Positions 33,501 to 43,401 are shown, numbered from the stretch's first letter. The stretch is DNA of 64,000 bases from Sporosarcina ureae (GCF_002109325.1 NZ_CP015348.1:2605501-2669500), one strand, 5' to 3'. The notes: generated by a model not told the origin, from the letters alone. Program-made: numbers and translations.

Positions 33501-34853
33501 TTAAAACAATAAATGTGCAATACCTGCAATGATCGGTAGCGCAATGATTGTGCGCAACAAGAAAATGATCAGTAGGTCAAAAATATTCAACGGAATCTTC
33601 GTCCCTAAAATCAATCCGCCAACCTCTGACATATAAATCAGCTGAATAACCGAAATCGCTGCAATCGTAAAGAGGGTCATCTCAGATGTAATCACACCTT
33701 CTGCCAAAATGACAGGCAAGAACATATCCGCAAATCCAACTACCATCGTCTGTGCAGCTTCAGCAGCTTCAGGAATCTGTAAGAAGTTCAGGATATATTC
33801 GAATGGCTTTCCTAAAATACGGAATACACTCGTATACTCAGCCATCACTAATGCGATCGTACCGAATGCCATAACGACCGGTGCCACACCGAACCACATG
33901 TCGAGCACGTTTTGCATACCAGCACGAACCGTCTTCACGATAGAGCGTTGTTTCGAAGCGGTATCGAGTGCTCTGGCAAGACCTAGTGAAAACACGCTTG
34001 TCCCAGCAGGTAACTTCTCATCCTCAGTAGAATATTCACGATCATCAATATACGTATTCTTAATCGAACGTAGTGGATAAATTCTTGGCATGATTAAAGC
34101 AAGAATCAGTCCCGTGAATAGAACGGTTGCGTAAAACGGTAGGAAGTAGTTTCCGAGACCGACTTTATCGATGATCACTAATGTAAACGTAATCGAAACA
34201 ACTGAGAACGTAGTTGAAATAACAGCAGCTTCACGCTGTGTATAGTGACCTTCTTCGTACTGTTTACTGGTCAATAATACGCCGATGGTTCCGTCGCCGA
34301 TCCATGAAGCGAGAGCATCAATGGAAGAACGACCCGGTAATTTGAATAATGGTCGCATTATCTTCACCATCAAAGTTCCAAAGAATTCAAGCAATCCGAA
34401 GTTTAGTAATAAAGGAAGTAACAGTCCTGCAAAGAAGAAGATACTAAACAGGAATGAAACAAGGCCATCACGAGCAAGTAGTAATCCACCTGTATCCGCG
34501 CTCCAAATCGCTTCAGGTCCTATTTTGAAGACGACCATAATGGCAAAGATCGCCCCAACAATACGAGTGATTGTCCAAAACGGTGTAACCTTGAATAGAT
34601 TTGTAAAGAATGAAGGCCGATTCGGATCTTTCTGAACGAATAAATAAAGAACAGATCCCACTGCAGAAGCAATGATCAAGTACATCATAAGTTGTGGAAT
34701 AATAGGTTCCAATGCGCCGGACATAACATCCGCCAATTTGGCTATAGGTACTTTCCAGCCCGCTGCGAACGGTAGTGGAATCATAAATAACATGACCCCG
34801 AGTATAGAAGGAATTAAGAATACGAACCATGTACTAACAGTATATTTTTTCAA
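33501..34853 (-). CDS. YjiH-family membrane protein (nucleoside-recognition/Gate domain)
   Basis: This 450-aa protein has about ten to eleven helices. Strings such as FAGLLLPLLLNFGLLEFFGTLMVKIMRPLFKLPGRSSIDALASW near residues 140-185 and a C-terminal FADMFLPVILAEGV match the YjiH family, which carries the Gate (nucleoside-recognition) domain also found in spore proteins SpmA and SpmB. The transported compound is unknown. It is a single gene with its own terminator, divergent from the ribokinase gene. Confidence 0.8.
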   Translation of the reverse strand: MKKYTVSTWFVFLIPSILGVMLFMIPLPFAAGWKVPIAKLADVMSGALEPIIPQLMMYLIIASAVGSVLYLFVQKDPNRPSFFTNLFKVTPFWTITRIVGAIFAIMVVFKIGPEAIWSADTGGLLLARDGLVSFLFSIFFFAGLLLPLLLNFGLLEFFGTLMVKIMRPLFKLPGRSSIDALASWIGDGTIGVLLTSKQYEEGHYTQREAAVISTTFSVVSITFTLVIIDKVGLGNYFLPFYATVLFTGLILALIMPRIYPLRSIKNTYIDDREYSTEDEKLPAGTSVFSLGLARALDTASKQRSIVKTVRAGMQNVLDMWFGVAPVVMAFGTIALVMAEYTSVFRILGKPFEYILNFLQIPEAAEAAQTMVVGFADMFLPVILAEGVITSEMTLFTIAAISVIQLIYMSEVGGLILGTKIPLNIFDLLIIFLLRTIIALPIIAGIAHLLF

Positions 34854-35035
34854 GATATTTCTCTCCTAGTGTATAATCTAGTTGATGTATATTTATTCAT
34901 TCATTATACTGTTTAACAAGTCGTTGTAAACACTTTAAGGTAAAGTGTAACTTTTCAGTCAGTAAAGAGTCTATATTGAAATAGCTTGGACAAAAGTCTA
35001 TGATCGGATAAAAGAAATGGAAACGAGGAATACGC

Positions 35036-35926
35036 ATGATTACGGTAATTGGTAGCGCGAATATGGATGTCATTGCACAAGCGGACAAGTTTCCGTTACA
35101 AGGAGAAACGGTGAGAGGAAAAGGTTTTCAAACAGCACCTGGTGGCAAGGGGGCAAATCAAGCTGTTGCATGTGCACGACTTGGGCAGCAAGTTCAGCTG
35201 ATCGGCACGACAGGTACGGATTCATTTGCAGAAATGATTGTAGACAATTTGCAAGAACAAGGTGTGGATACTTCCTATATTAAGAAAGTAGAAGGTCCTT
35301 CTGGCGTTGCTGTTATTTTATTGACGGAAGGGGATAATCGAATCATTTCCATACCCGGAGCCAATCACGCGCTGACGCCCGAACGAATTGAAGAGTTAAA
35401 ACCTGTTATTCGTGCCAGCGACTTTGTGATGATGCAACTTGAACTGCCAACAGATACTGTGTGGTATGTCTTGAAGCTGTGTAAGGAATTGCAGGTTCCC
35501 GTTATGATGGACCCTGCGCCTTCAAGTAGCTTTCAATTGGAATACATGTCCTATGTTCGCTACCTGACGCCGAATGAAACAGAGTGTGCGCAACTCTTTG
35601 GTACTTCTATAGAAGAAACTGTGACAAACTATCCGAATCAACTCCTCGTAACATTAGGAAAAGATGGGGTTTGCTATCATGATGGTGAGCGAGTTATCTC
35701 TGTGCCTGGTGTTCCTGCAAAGGTAGTGGATACAACAGGGGCAGGTGATACATTTAACGGTGCGCTTGCCAATCGGATAGTACAAGGAAGCGATTTACAA
35801 TCTGCCATTCAGTTCGCCAATGTCGCGGCTTCGTTATCTGTAGGAAAATTCGGTGCACAAGGTGGTATGCCGACTACTCAAGAAGTGTTATCGGGAATAG
35901 AAAGTCTAACGAATGAAAGAGGCTAG
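35036..35926 (+). CDS. rbsK: Ribokinase
   Basis: This 296-aa PfkB kinase phosphorylates ribose to ribose 5-phosphate. It starts MITVIGSANMDVIAQADKFP and has APGGKGANQAVACARLG near residue 35 and VDTTGAGDTFNGALA near 238 with the catalytic Asp, all typical of RbsK. It stands alone, about 31 kb from rbsACB, after a GAGGA ribosome site. An upstream rbsK next to rbsD cannot be ruled out because the window starts inside rbsD. Confidence 0.9.
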   Translation: MITVIGSANMDVIAQADKFPLQGETVRGKGFQTAPGGKGANQAVACARLGQQVQLIGTTGTDSFAEMIVDNLQEQGVDTSYIKKVEGPSGVAVILLTEGDNRIISIPGANHALTPERIEELKPVIRASDFVMMQLELPTDTVWYVLKLCKELQVPVMMDPAPSSSFQLEYMSYVRYLTPNETECAQLFGTSIEETVTNYPNQLLVTLGKDGVCYHDGERVISVPGVPAKVVDTTGAGDTFNGALANRIVQGSDLQSAIQFANVAASLSVGKFGAQGGMPTTQEVLSGIESLTNERG

Positions 35927-36072
35927 AAATCCTATTATATCAGGGCTGAATGGCACTCTTCTGTCACCATTGCCAGGCTTTACTAAAAATCTAACCGTTG
36001 CCCCTTTAAATCTCTGAACAAAAGGCGTATGCTATGGCAATAGAAAAGATTTCAAGGAAGAAATGGAGGTAG

Positions 36073-36603
36073 ATGTTGGTGGTTTTTGGAGAAAACATCA
36101 AGGTCCGTAAACGCATCTTGCAGTTGATTGATGGCTTAACAGATGAGGAATTTAACGGAACACCATCACATGGCGGCTGGTCACCCAAACAGATTGTAGA
36201 ACATTTAGCATTAATGGAATGTCGAGTTGCTACAAACATCGCCCAAGAATTGAAAAATCCTGTGAGTTTACGTGTGTTCAAAAAACCGATTAGTGTATCG
36301 GCAAGCCCTTTAGTGAAAGCATACTTCATGGAATACACGCAACCGACAGATACACATCTCTCTATTCCAGAGATTAAAGAGAAGTTGCATGAATCCAGAA
36401 ACTATTTGCTGGATATCTATGAGTCTGCTACTATTACAGAACTTCGCTGCAAGTCGATCAAGCACCCGATTTTCGGTAACGTTCCGTTAATTCAATGGTT
36501 CCGATTCGTCGGATTCCACGAAAAACGTCATCTACGACAATTGAAGCGGGCAGTGGAGCAAGTGAAATTGTCTCCGACCGAGCTCGTTTCATCGTCTAAA
36601 TAA
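36073..36603 (+). CDS. DinB-like (YfiT-type) protein
   Basis: This protein of about 176 aa is a four-helix-bundle of the DinB/YfiT superfamily. The metal-binding His residues lie in WSPKQIVEHLALME near residue 43 and GFHEKRHLRQLKRA near 152. ATG 36073 is only two bases after GGAGGT; TTG 36076 or GTG 36079 may be the true start. Members are metal-dependent and often thiol-dependent transferases, but many have no known role. It is a single gene with a strong terminator. Confidence 0.82.
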   Translation: MLVVFGENIKVRKRILQLIDGLTDEEFNGTPSHGGWSPKQIVEHLALMECRVATNIAQELKNPVSLRVFKKPISVSASPLVKAYFMEYTQPTDTHLSIPEIKEKLHESRNYLLDIYESATITELRCKSIKHPIFGNVPLIQWFRFVGFHEKRHLRQLKRAVEQVKLSPTELVSSSK

Positions 36604-36610
36604 TAAATGA

Positions 36611-36646
36611 AAGAACTTGTTGCCTCCTTAGGTACAAGTTCTTTTC
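36611..36646 (+). terminator. Terminator of the DinB-like gene
   Basis: AAGAACTTGT / ACAAGTTCTT forms a 10-bp perfect stem with a 13-nt loop and a following TTTTC. Confidence 0.88.
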
Positions 36647-36699
36647 TCATTTGGCTTAGAATCAGCTATACTTTAGCTAACTATGAAGGGGGAGATAGA

Positions 36700-38325
36700 A
36701 TGAATCGATACCGTTTTGATACACCTGAAAAGCTGCGTGCATTACTTTGTGAACTAGTAAGCTGGGATAGCCGTACATTGACGGAAGGAGAGCGCTTTTT
36801 TTCCTGGAAATTGCAAAATAAATTAAGTGAACTAGAATACTTCACTCAGTATCCTGATAACATTACACTTCACGATGCAGGTCTCGGACGACAAGTGGTA
36901 CATGCCTTGTATGAACATGCTGATGCAACAGACACTATCGTTTTGATCAGTCATTTCGATACTGTACAAACAGACGAATATGGAGCACTTGAACCACTAG
37001 CATTCTATCCCGAAGAACTAACAAAGAAGTTATTGGAAGACAAAGATACGTTGCCTGAAGTTGCGCGTATTGATTTGGAATCAGGAAATTATTTATTTGG
37101 CAGAGGTACGATGGATATGAAAATGGGCTTGGCATTACATATTCAGTTGATTGAGCGAGCAAGTCTAGAACAGTGGCCGATAAATTTATTGCTATGTACA
37201 GTTCCAGATGAAGAAGTGAATTCGGCTGGAATGCGGGCTGCTGTAAAGGAGCTGGTGCGTCTACAAGAACAAGAAGGTCGCCACTATAAATTATTCTTAA
37301 ACGGAGAGCCTTCATTTTCACAAGGACCTGCGGATACGAAAGAATATATTTATTCAGGAACAATTGGAAAAATCATGCCGTCCGCTTTGTTCTATGGCAA
37401 AGAAACGCATGTTGGCGAACCGTTAAAAGGTATTACCGCCGATTATATGGCATCGTTTTTAACGCACAGGATGGAATGGAATCCACTATTCCGTGAAGTG
37501 CATCAGGAGGAGTCCACCCCACTTCCTGTCACACTGCATCAAAAGGATTTAAAGATCCAATACTCTACACAAACTCCACAGCGGGCGGCTGCACTATACA
37601 ATGTATTCTTGTTCAAGCAGACAGCTGCAGAAATCATGGATTTATTCGAACAAGTAGCGAATGAAGCGATGGAGCAATGCAATGAACAGTATAAAGCGAT
37701 ATGTGATCGTGAGTCCGCTGAGCCATTGGGGGACATTCGTGTATTACGTTTTGAAGAGTTATTAAAGTACGCTGAAGGTAAATTAGGAAAGAATGAAGTA
37801 CGCAGATTGAAACAAGAAGTGTTATTGCAGGAAGAATGGGATGACCGCGAACAATGTATTCGCATTGTAGATACGTTGATGATGGAGTGCCAAGAGCTTG
37901 GACCAGCAACCGTGCTGTTTTATGCGCCGCCTTATTATCCTGCAGTTAACTCGTCGGACGATCCGCTTGTCATCGAGTCTATCGAGTTTCTGCAAGAACG
38001 TGCGAAGGTGTTTGATCTGACGCTCGATCAGGTGCATTACTTTAATGGGATTTGTGATTTGAGTTATGTGCATTACAAGGATGAGGAGAATCATTGGATG
38101 GCGTTTGCGGACAATACGCCGGTCTATGGTGATACGTATTCGATTCCGTTTGAGGACATGCGGAAGCTAACTGCTCCTGTGTTGAATGTCGGGCCGTTTG
38201 GTAAGGATGCGCATCAGAAGACGGAGCGTTTGCATATTAATAGTGCGTTCAAGGAGATGCCGGTGTTATTGGAGCAGTTGGTGAAGAGGCTGGCTGGTAT
38301 GGATCAGCAGTCGAAGTCTAGATGA
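36700..38325 (+). CDS. rocB: RocB-like M20 peptidase/deacylase
   Basis: This protein of about 541 aa is an M20-family metallohydrolase like RocB of B. subtilis, an arginine-use gene of unresolved reaction. Metal-site strings are LISHFDTVQTDEYG near residue 85, GRGTMDMKMG near 133 and VPDEEVNSAG near 168. I choose ATG 36700 after GGGGGAGAT; the longer frame overlaps the previous terminator. From about 38002 to the end, Lys, Glu and Gln codons all end in G (19 of 19), whereas earlier parts mostly use A. This abrupt shift borders repeat block 2. Confidence 0.87.
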   Translation: MNRYRFDTPEKLRALLCELVSWDSRTLTEGERFFSWKLQNKLSELEYFTQYPDNITLHDAGLGRQVVHALYEHADATDTIVLISHFDTVQTDEYGALEPLAFYPEELTKKLLEDKDTLPEVARIDLESGNYLFGRGTMDMKMGLALHIQLIERASLEQWPINLLLCTVPDEEVNSAGMRAAVKELVRLQEQEGRHYKLFLNGEPSFSQGPADTKEYIYSGTIGKIMPSALFYGKETHVGEPLKGITADYMASFLTHRMEWNPLFREVHQEESTPLPVTLHQKDLKIQYSTQTPQRAAALYNVFLFKQTAAEIMDLFEQVANEAMEQCNEQYKAICDRESAEPLGDIRVLRFEELLKYAEGKLGKNEVRRLKQEVLLQEEWDDREQCIRIVDTLMMECQELGPATVLFYAPPYYPAVNSSDDPLVIESIEFLQERAKVFDLTLDQVHYFNGICDLSYVHYKDEENHWMAFADNTPVYGDTYSIPFEDMRKLTAPVLNVGPFGKDAHQKTERLHINSAFKEMPVLLEQLVKRLAGMDQQSKSR

Positions 38326-39180
38326 TATTTTGGGGTCGTTGCTCGAGTTTGGCTTGGTCATTGAAAGTAGCGAGGGTCATGCTTAGGACCCGCGCAGGCA
38401 CGTGGGGGATTGCCTCCAGCCATGAGCGAACTAGCGGTGGGGCTGCTAGCTGTCTCATGGCCACGGCCTATCCCGCAGTTGTGCCTGCGCTACTGAGTGG
38501 TTGACAAGTTCAGTTGTGGTTTATAGAGGATGAAAACCAGTGACTGGGGAACTATTCTTCGGTTTTGTAAAAGTACGTAAAGGATGGCTTGGATCGTTGC
38601 TCGACATTGGCTTGGTCATTGAAAGTAGCGAGGGGTCATGCTTAGGATCCGCGCAGGCACGTGGGGGATTGCCTCCAGCCATGAGCCAGCTGGCGGTGGA
38701 GCTGCCAGCTGTCTCACGGCCACGGCCTACCCCGCAGTTGTGCCTGCGCTACTGAGTGCTTAGCAAGTTTGTTTGTGGTTGATAGGAGATAAAACCAGTG
38801 ACTGGGTAGTACTAGTTCCTATTCTTGCAAAACAAGTATCTGATCTGACTTACACACAATTTAACGTAGGCGGCTGCCAGTGGTAGGCGTAGTAATGAGA
38901 CAGCCAGGCGCACTTCCTGTCTGGCTCATTGCGGAAGCCATCCACCACCGCCGAAGTGGGGCCAATGACCGCCCCACTTACACTTTCAGTCAAACTACTA
39001 CCTCTGCAAAAAACAAGGAAAAGCAAGGGTTCGCAAAACCACTACCTAACATCGTATCCGACTTACTTGTACGAACAAATAATCCGTATACTCGAAAAAC
39101 AAGTACCTGAACTGCCCTACACCCAATCTAACGTAAGCCACTGTCCGCCCCACTAACTCGCCCCTCACAAAAACAACTCT
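38326..39180. repeat. Repeat block 2: two forward A copies, junction, one reverse B copy and a B fragment
   Basis: A cores lie at 38392-38490 and 38651-38749 (99 nt each, spaced 259). The conserved 86-bp junction is 38791-38876, and the B core is 38869-38952 with a following AAGTGGGGC / GCCCCACTT hairpin. A truncated second B start is at about 39103-39170. The left is G/T-rich and the right C/A-rich on +. The flanking genes are convergent. Small ORFs here follow the repeats and are not genes. Confidence 0.88.
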
Positions 39181-39184
39181 CATA

Positions 39185-39232
39185 AAAAGAACTATCTCGT
39201 AGAAGTACCAACTTCCAAGAGATAGCACTTTT
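39185..39232 (-). terminator. Terminator of the PAS chemoreceptor gene
   Basis: On the minus strand GCTATCTC / GAGATAGT with an inner AAGT / ACTT stem is followed by a TTCTTTTT run. Confidence 0.8.
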
Positions 39233-39236
39233 TTGA

Positions 39237-40148
39237 TTAAATGATCCGTCCCACTTCCTGCGACTGGCTCTCCAAATCTGCAGCCGACGACGCAATCGAG
39301 CGGAAGTCATTCATAGCAATTTCGATTTCATTCTGACATTGCACAATATTTTGCTGCGCCAATGAAGTACCTTGTGAAATCACACCAATATCCTCCGTGA
39401 TCGTTTCAATGCCTTTACGCACCTCGACGATGGAATCCTGGACATTCCCTGAAAGTTTCCGAACTTCTTTTGCCACCACATCAAATCCGCGTCCGTATTC
39501 TCCGGCTCGTGCCGCTTCAATCGCCGCATTCAAAGCCAATAAATTCGTTTGGCTCGCGATCGCGCGTATGGTCGTCACGATGCCTTGAATATCTTGGGAG
39601 TGAACTTCTAGATTTTGTAATGAACTCGTGTTCTGTTCAGAAACAGCGGCTATCCGCTCGATCATGGTCAATAATTCCGTACTTCGATTCATTCCAGCAT
39701 TTGCTTGTTGAGTGAGGTCTTCTGCCATTTTATGCATCTCGTTGACGACTTCAACGATGGCATTTTGTCGTTCTGTAATGTCCGTCGCGATTTTTGTGAC
39801 CCCGATCACTTTTTTATGCTTATCATCAAAAATAGGCATATATGTCGCTTCAAGCGATACTGCAGAACCATCTTTACGTTTACGTTCAATTTTGCCTTGG
39901 TAGCTAATGCCTTTATTGAAATTTTGCCATTGTTTTTCGTATGCGTTACTTTCAAGGAAACTATCGAAACAGAGCTTTTCATGCTTCATTCCAATCATTT
40001 CTTCTGGCTCGTAGCCGATCGTATGAGCAAAGTTTTTATTTACATAGGCGATACGACGATTCATATCAAAACGAATGATGGCCAAATTGTCTTCTAGTGC
40101 TTGTACGACTAACATATCGGTTACTTGATGTTCGGTAGTTTGTACCAT
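39237..40148 (-). CDS. Soluble PAS-domain methyl-accepting chemotaxis protein
   Basis: This 303-aa protein has no membrane segment. Residues 15-125 form a PAS domain with a PAC end ([35 protein letters not shown]), like aerotaxis sensors that bind FAD or haem. The rest is a shortened MCP signalling domain with the hairpin-tip motif [21 protein letters not shown] near 205. It would signal to CheA/CheW. The short signalling domain and the lack of HAMP fit a cytoplasmic energy or redox sensor. Confidence 0.88.
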   Translation of the reverse strand: MVQTTEHQVTDMLVVQALEDNLAIIRFDMNRRIAYVNKNFAHTIGYEPEEMIGMKHEKLCFDSFLESNAYEKQWQNFNKGISYQGKIERKRKDGSAVSLEATYMPIFDDKHKKVIGVTKIATDITERQNAIVEVVNEMHKMAEDLTQQANAGMNRSTELLTMIERIAAVSEQNTSSLQNLEVHSQDIQGIVTTIRAIASQTNLLALNAAIEAARAGEYGRGFDVVAKEVRKLSGNVQDSIVEVRKGIETITEDIGVISQGTSLAQQNIVQCQNEIEIAMNDFRSIASSAADLESQSQEVGRII

Positions 40149-40370
40149 GAATACAGCTCCTTTAGACTTATTAATTTAATGAAAGCTCTTTCATCTATTA
40201 AACCATAGAGTCTAATGAAATGGCATAGACTGTAAAAATATATTTTGAAAGTATGTCTGTAATTCGAAATTCCTACTGACAAGTAATAAATCAAGGTGTG
40301 CATGTTTTCAACTTGCCGGAATTTCGGCTATACTAAGAACAGAAGCAATTTGAAGATTGGATGTGCAACG

Positions 40371-42251
40371 ATGAGTCATTTAGTAATAGAGAAATTAACT
40401 AAAACAGTTGGAGAAAAAACGCTTTTTAAAGATGTGGAGTTTAATTTGAAAAGTGGAGACAAGATAGGTTTAATTGGTATTAACGGTACGGGGAAATCTA
40501 CGTTGTTATCTATACTTGCTGGACAGGGAAGTGCGGATACGATCACTATGGATCACCCGAATAAATTCCGTGTAGCCTTTTTGCCTCAAGAACCGATTGT
40601 CAATCCGGACTTAACGGTGATGGAAGCGGTATTTGAAAGCGATGCACCAGTTATTCGTACAAATCTTAATTACGAAAATGCTTTACAACTACTTACCGAA
40701 GATTCTTCAAATGAAGAGTACCAGGAACGTTACTCATTCTATCAAAATGAAATGGATGCATCGGGTGGTTGGGATTTAAATGCATTGGCCCGTACTATAT
40801 TAATGAAGCTAGGTATTGAGACATTCGATAAGAAAATGGGTGAATTATCAGGTGGGCAATTGAAGCGTGTTGCTCTCGCTAAAGTATTAATCGAACCAGC
40901 AGATTTATTATTATTGGATGAGCCGACGAACCATCTGGATGTTGCATCGATTCAGTGGTTGCAAGACTTCTTGCAAAATATTCAAGGGGCAGTATTATTC
41001 GTTACACACGATCGATACTTCTTGGATCAAGTGGCTACGCATATTTACGAATTAGCCGATAAAACCCTTTATTCACATACAGGAAATTATGCTGATTATT
41101 TGGAGTCAAAAGCACTGCGCGAAGAGATGTCAGCAGCTTCGGATCAGAAAGACCGCAATCGCTATCGCAGTGAATTGAAATGGATTCGCCGCGGTGCTAA
41201 AGCGCGTTCGACGAAACAGAAAGCGCGAATTGATCGCTTTGATGATCTTCAAGCGAAAGTGAAGCAGACTGATGAGTCACTTGACTTTGAAATGGATTTA
41301 CAAACGACACGTCTTGGTAAAAAGGTGTTGGAAATTAATAATATTACGAAACGATTTGACGATAAAGTTATTTTGAATGGTTTTTCCGCAATTCTACAAG
41401 CGAAAGAACGTATTGCGATCATCGGACCGAACGGTGTAGGGAAGACGACACTTCTTCAAATGCTAGATGGCACGACTATGCCGGACAGTGGGGAAGTCGA
41501 TACAGGCTCTACCGTAAAGATTGCTCATTTCCATCAGCATTTGCCGCCAATGAAGGAAAACCAGCGAATTATTGAGTATATTCGTGAGACGTCCAATGAT
41601 ATTGAATCGGGAGACGGTGAGCGATTGTCTGCGACGCAAATGTTGGAGAGATTCTTATTCCCTTCCTCTGCACACGGAACGCCAATTGGTAAATTATCAG
41701 GTGGGGAACGTAAACGTCTCTATTTATTGAAGTTATTAATGGAACAGCCGAACGTTTTACTGCTGGATGAGCCGACGAATGACTTAGATCTCGAAACACT
41801 TTCCGTTTTGGAGTCATTCATTGATACGTTCGCTGGAGTTGTCGTTACGATTTCCCACGACCGTTTCTTCTTGGATCGGATCTCGCGTAAGTTATGGATT
41901 TTAGACGGCTCAGGTGAAATCGATGTGCGTCTAGGTTTGTATTCAGACTACCTCGATGAAAAGAATACAAAAGACGTGAAGCCACAAGCTAAAGTTGCGG
42001 TAGCTGTTCCGACTCCAGAAGTTAAAGAGCCTAAAAAGAAAATGACATACGCTGAAAAGAAGCAGTTCGAAACTATTGAGTCAGATATAGAAAAGTTAGA
42101 AGAAAAAATAGCAGAAACAGAACAGCAGATGACGATTACGGGTTCAGATTATGATCAGCTTCGTCAACTTGATGAACAGCTGACCACCCTGAATCAGCAA
42201 TACGAAGAATTAGTCGAGCGTTGGTCTTATTTGCAGGAGTTAGTTGAATAA
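40371..42251 (+). CDS. ABC-F ATPase (Uup/YfmR-like)
   Basis: This protein of about 626 aa has two ABC cassettes and no membrane part. The first has GINGTGKST near residue 37, LSGGQLKRVALAKVL near 157 and LLLDEPTNHLDV. A charged linker with RRGAKARSTKQKARI follows, and the second cassette has GPNGVGKTT near 352, LSGGERKRLYLLKLL and LLLDEPTNDLDLE. A C-terminal coiled coil (about residues 555-626) is typical of Uup. ATG 40371 gives the normal family N terminus, though the ribosome site is weak. ABC-F proteins act on stalled ribosomes; some give antibiotic resistance. Confidence 0.88.
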   Translation: MSHLVIEKLTKTVGEKTLFKDVEFNLKSGDKIGLIGINGTGKSTLLSILAGQGSADTITMDHPNKFRVAFLPQEPIVNPDLTVMEAVFESDAPVIRTNLNYENALQLLTEDSSNEEYQERYSFYQNEMDASGGWDLNALARTILMKLGIETFDKKMGELSGGQLKRVALAKVLIEPADLLLLDEPTNHLDVASIQWLQDFLQNIQGAVLFVTHDRYFLDQVATHIYELADKTLYSHTGNYADYLESKALREEMSAASDQKDRNRYRSELKWIRRGAKARSTKQKARIDRFDDLQAKVKQTDESLDFEMDLQTTRLGKKVLEINNITKRFDDKVILNGFSAILQAKERIAIIGPNGVGKTTLLQMLDGTTMPDSGEVDTGSTVKIAHFHQHLPPMKENQRIIEYIRETSNDIESGDGERLSATQMLERFLFPSSAHGTPIGKLSGGERKRLYLLKLLMEQPNVLLLDEPTNDLDLETLSVLESFIDTFAGVVVTISHDRFFLDRISRKLWILDGSGEIDVRLGLYSDYLDEKNTKDVKPQAKVAVAVPTPEVKEPKKKMTYAEKKQFETIESDIEKLEEKIAETEQQMTITGSDYDQLRQLDEQLTTLNQQYEELVERWSYLQELVE

Positions 42252-42271
42252 TTACATTGGAGGAGATTTTC

Positions 42272-43393
42272 TTGAAAATCAAATCGATTGAACCGACACC
42301 AAGTCCAAATTCCATGAAAATTGTTTTAGATACCCCTTTACCTGATGGAACTAGCCATAACTATAAGAAGAAAGATGAAGCTCAGGCACCTGAGCCGATT
42401 CGTTCTCTTTTGGCTATACAAGGAATTAAAGGAATCTATCATGTATTAGACTTTATGGCAGTAGAGCGAATTGGAAATGTTGCGTGGGAATCCATTCTTG
42501 CCGAAGTGCGTTCTGTTTTAAATGAAGGCGGCGAAACGACAACGCAAGCCGAAGAGCAACAGATAGATGAGCACTTCGGGGAAGTCTATGTGCATGTACA
42601 GACATATAAAGAGATTCCATTGCAAGTGAAAGTATTCAATAGTGATGAGGAATCTAGATTTGGATTAAGTGAACGTTTCATTCAAGCAATGGAAAGTGTT
42701 CACCATTCCGAGGTAGAAAACTATATCTTACTTCGAAAATGGGCAGATTACGGAATCCGTTACGGAGAATTGCAAGAAGTAGGCGAGCAAGTGGTTTTAG
42801 AACTTGAAGCTGCATACCCTGAAACGCGATTGCATGAGCTCGTTATGAAAGCGGAAAAGGCAGACGAGGAAACCATAACTCGTGGAAAGAAAGTGACAGT
42901 ATCGGAATTTATCGTTCCGGAATGGGAAACACGCTTCCGATTGCTTGATCAAATGCCGGATCCAGACGAGTCAGACTATCCAGTATTGATGATGGCGCTG
43001 AAAGACGAGAAAATGTCTATACGCAGACTCGCTACAGTGTATCTTGGTATGATCGAAGACGAATCAGTCATTCCGTATATCGAAAAAGCACTGGAAGACA
43101 AAAGTTGGGCGGTTCGCCGTACAGCTGCAGACTGCATGAGCGACCTTGGCTATGTTGGGTTCGAAGCTGCGGCTATCCGTCTGTTACAAGATAAAAACAA
43201 GTTGGTCCGTTGGCGTGCAGCTATGTTCTTGTATGAATCCGGAACAGAGCAAGCCTTACCGGCACTGCATGAAGCAGAAAACGATAACGAGTTTGAAGTG
43301 AAACTGCAAGTACGTATGGCGATCGCAAGAATTGAAGAAGGTGAAGAGGCAAAAGGTTCAATCTGGCGCCAAATGACCGAAAGAACTAAATAA
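42272..43393 (+). CDS. CvfC-like protein: Nfu N-terminal domain plus HEAT repeats
   Basis: This protein of about 373 aa starts with an Nfu_N-type domain (EPTPSPNSMKIVLD to LLAIQGIKGIYHVLDFMAVER, residues 5-80). HEAT-type helical repeats fill the C-terminal 130 residues (EKMSIRRLATVYLGMIEDESVIPYI; KSWAVRRTAADCMSDLGYVG; KNKLVRWRAAMFLYE). This is the arrangement of conserved virulence factor C of staphylococci and Bacillus YpgR. TTG 42272 follows GGAGGAG. The biochemical role is not known; a link to iron-sulfur or virulence control is only suggested by names. Confidence 0.83.
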   Translation: MKIKSIEPTPSPNSMKIVLDTPLPDGTSHNYKKKDEAQAPEPIRSLLAIQGIKGIYHVLDFMAVERIGNVAWESILAEVRSVLNEGGETTTQAEEQQIDEHFGEVYVHVQTYKEIPLQVKVFNSDEESRFGLSERFIQAMESVHHSEVENYILLRKWADYGIRYGELQEVGEQVVLELEAAYPETRLHELVMKAEKADEETITRGKKVTVSEFIVPEWETRFRLLDQMPDPDESDYPVLMMALKDEKMSIRRLATVYLGMIEDESVIPYIEKALEDKSWAVRRTAADCMSDLGYVGFEAAAIRLLQDKNKLVRWRAAMFLYESGTEQALPALHEAENDNEFEVKLQVRMAIARIEEGEEAKGSIWRQMTERTK

Positions 43394-43401
43394 ACTATTC
43401 T

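Noticed and set aside
37980..38325. Diversity-generating retroelement as the cause of the A-to-G shift
   Set aside because: There is no reverse transcriptase or template copy, and the shift is at silent third positions on both sides of the blocks.
38322..39156. Several 60-76-aa open frames in repeat block 2, with similar ones in blocks 1 and 3
   Set aside because: The same peptide recurs wherever the repeat recurs, on whichever strand, without ribosome sites; they are translations of the repeat.
39705..40097. 130-aa open frame opposite the PAS chemoreceptor gene
   Set aside because: It is a shadow of a clearly coding gene on the other strand, with no ribosome site or family match.
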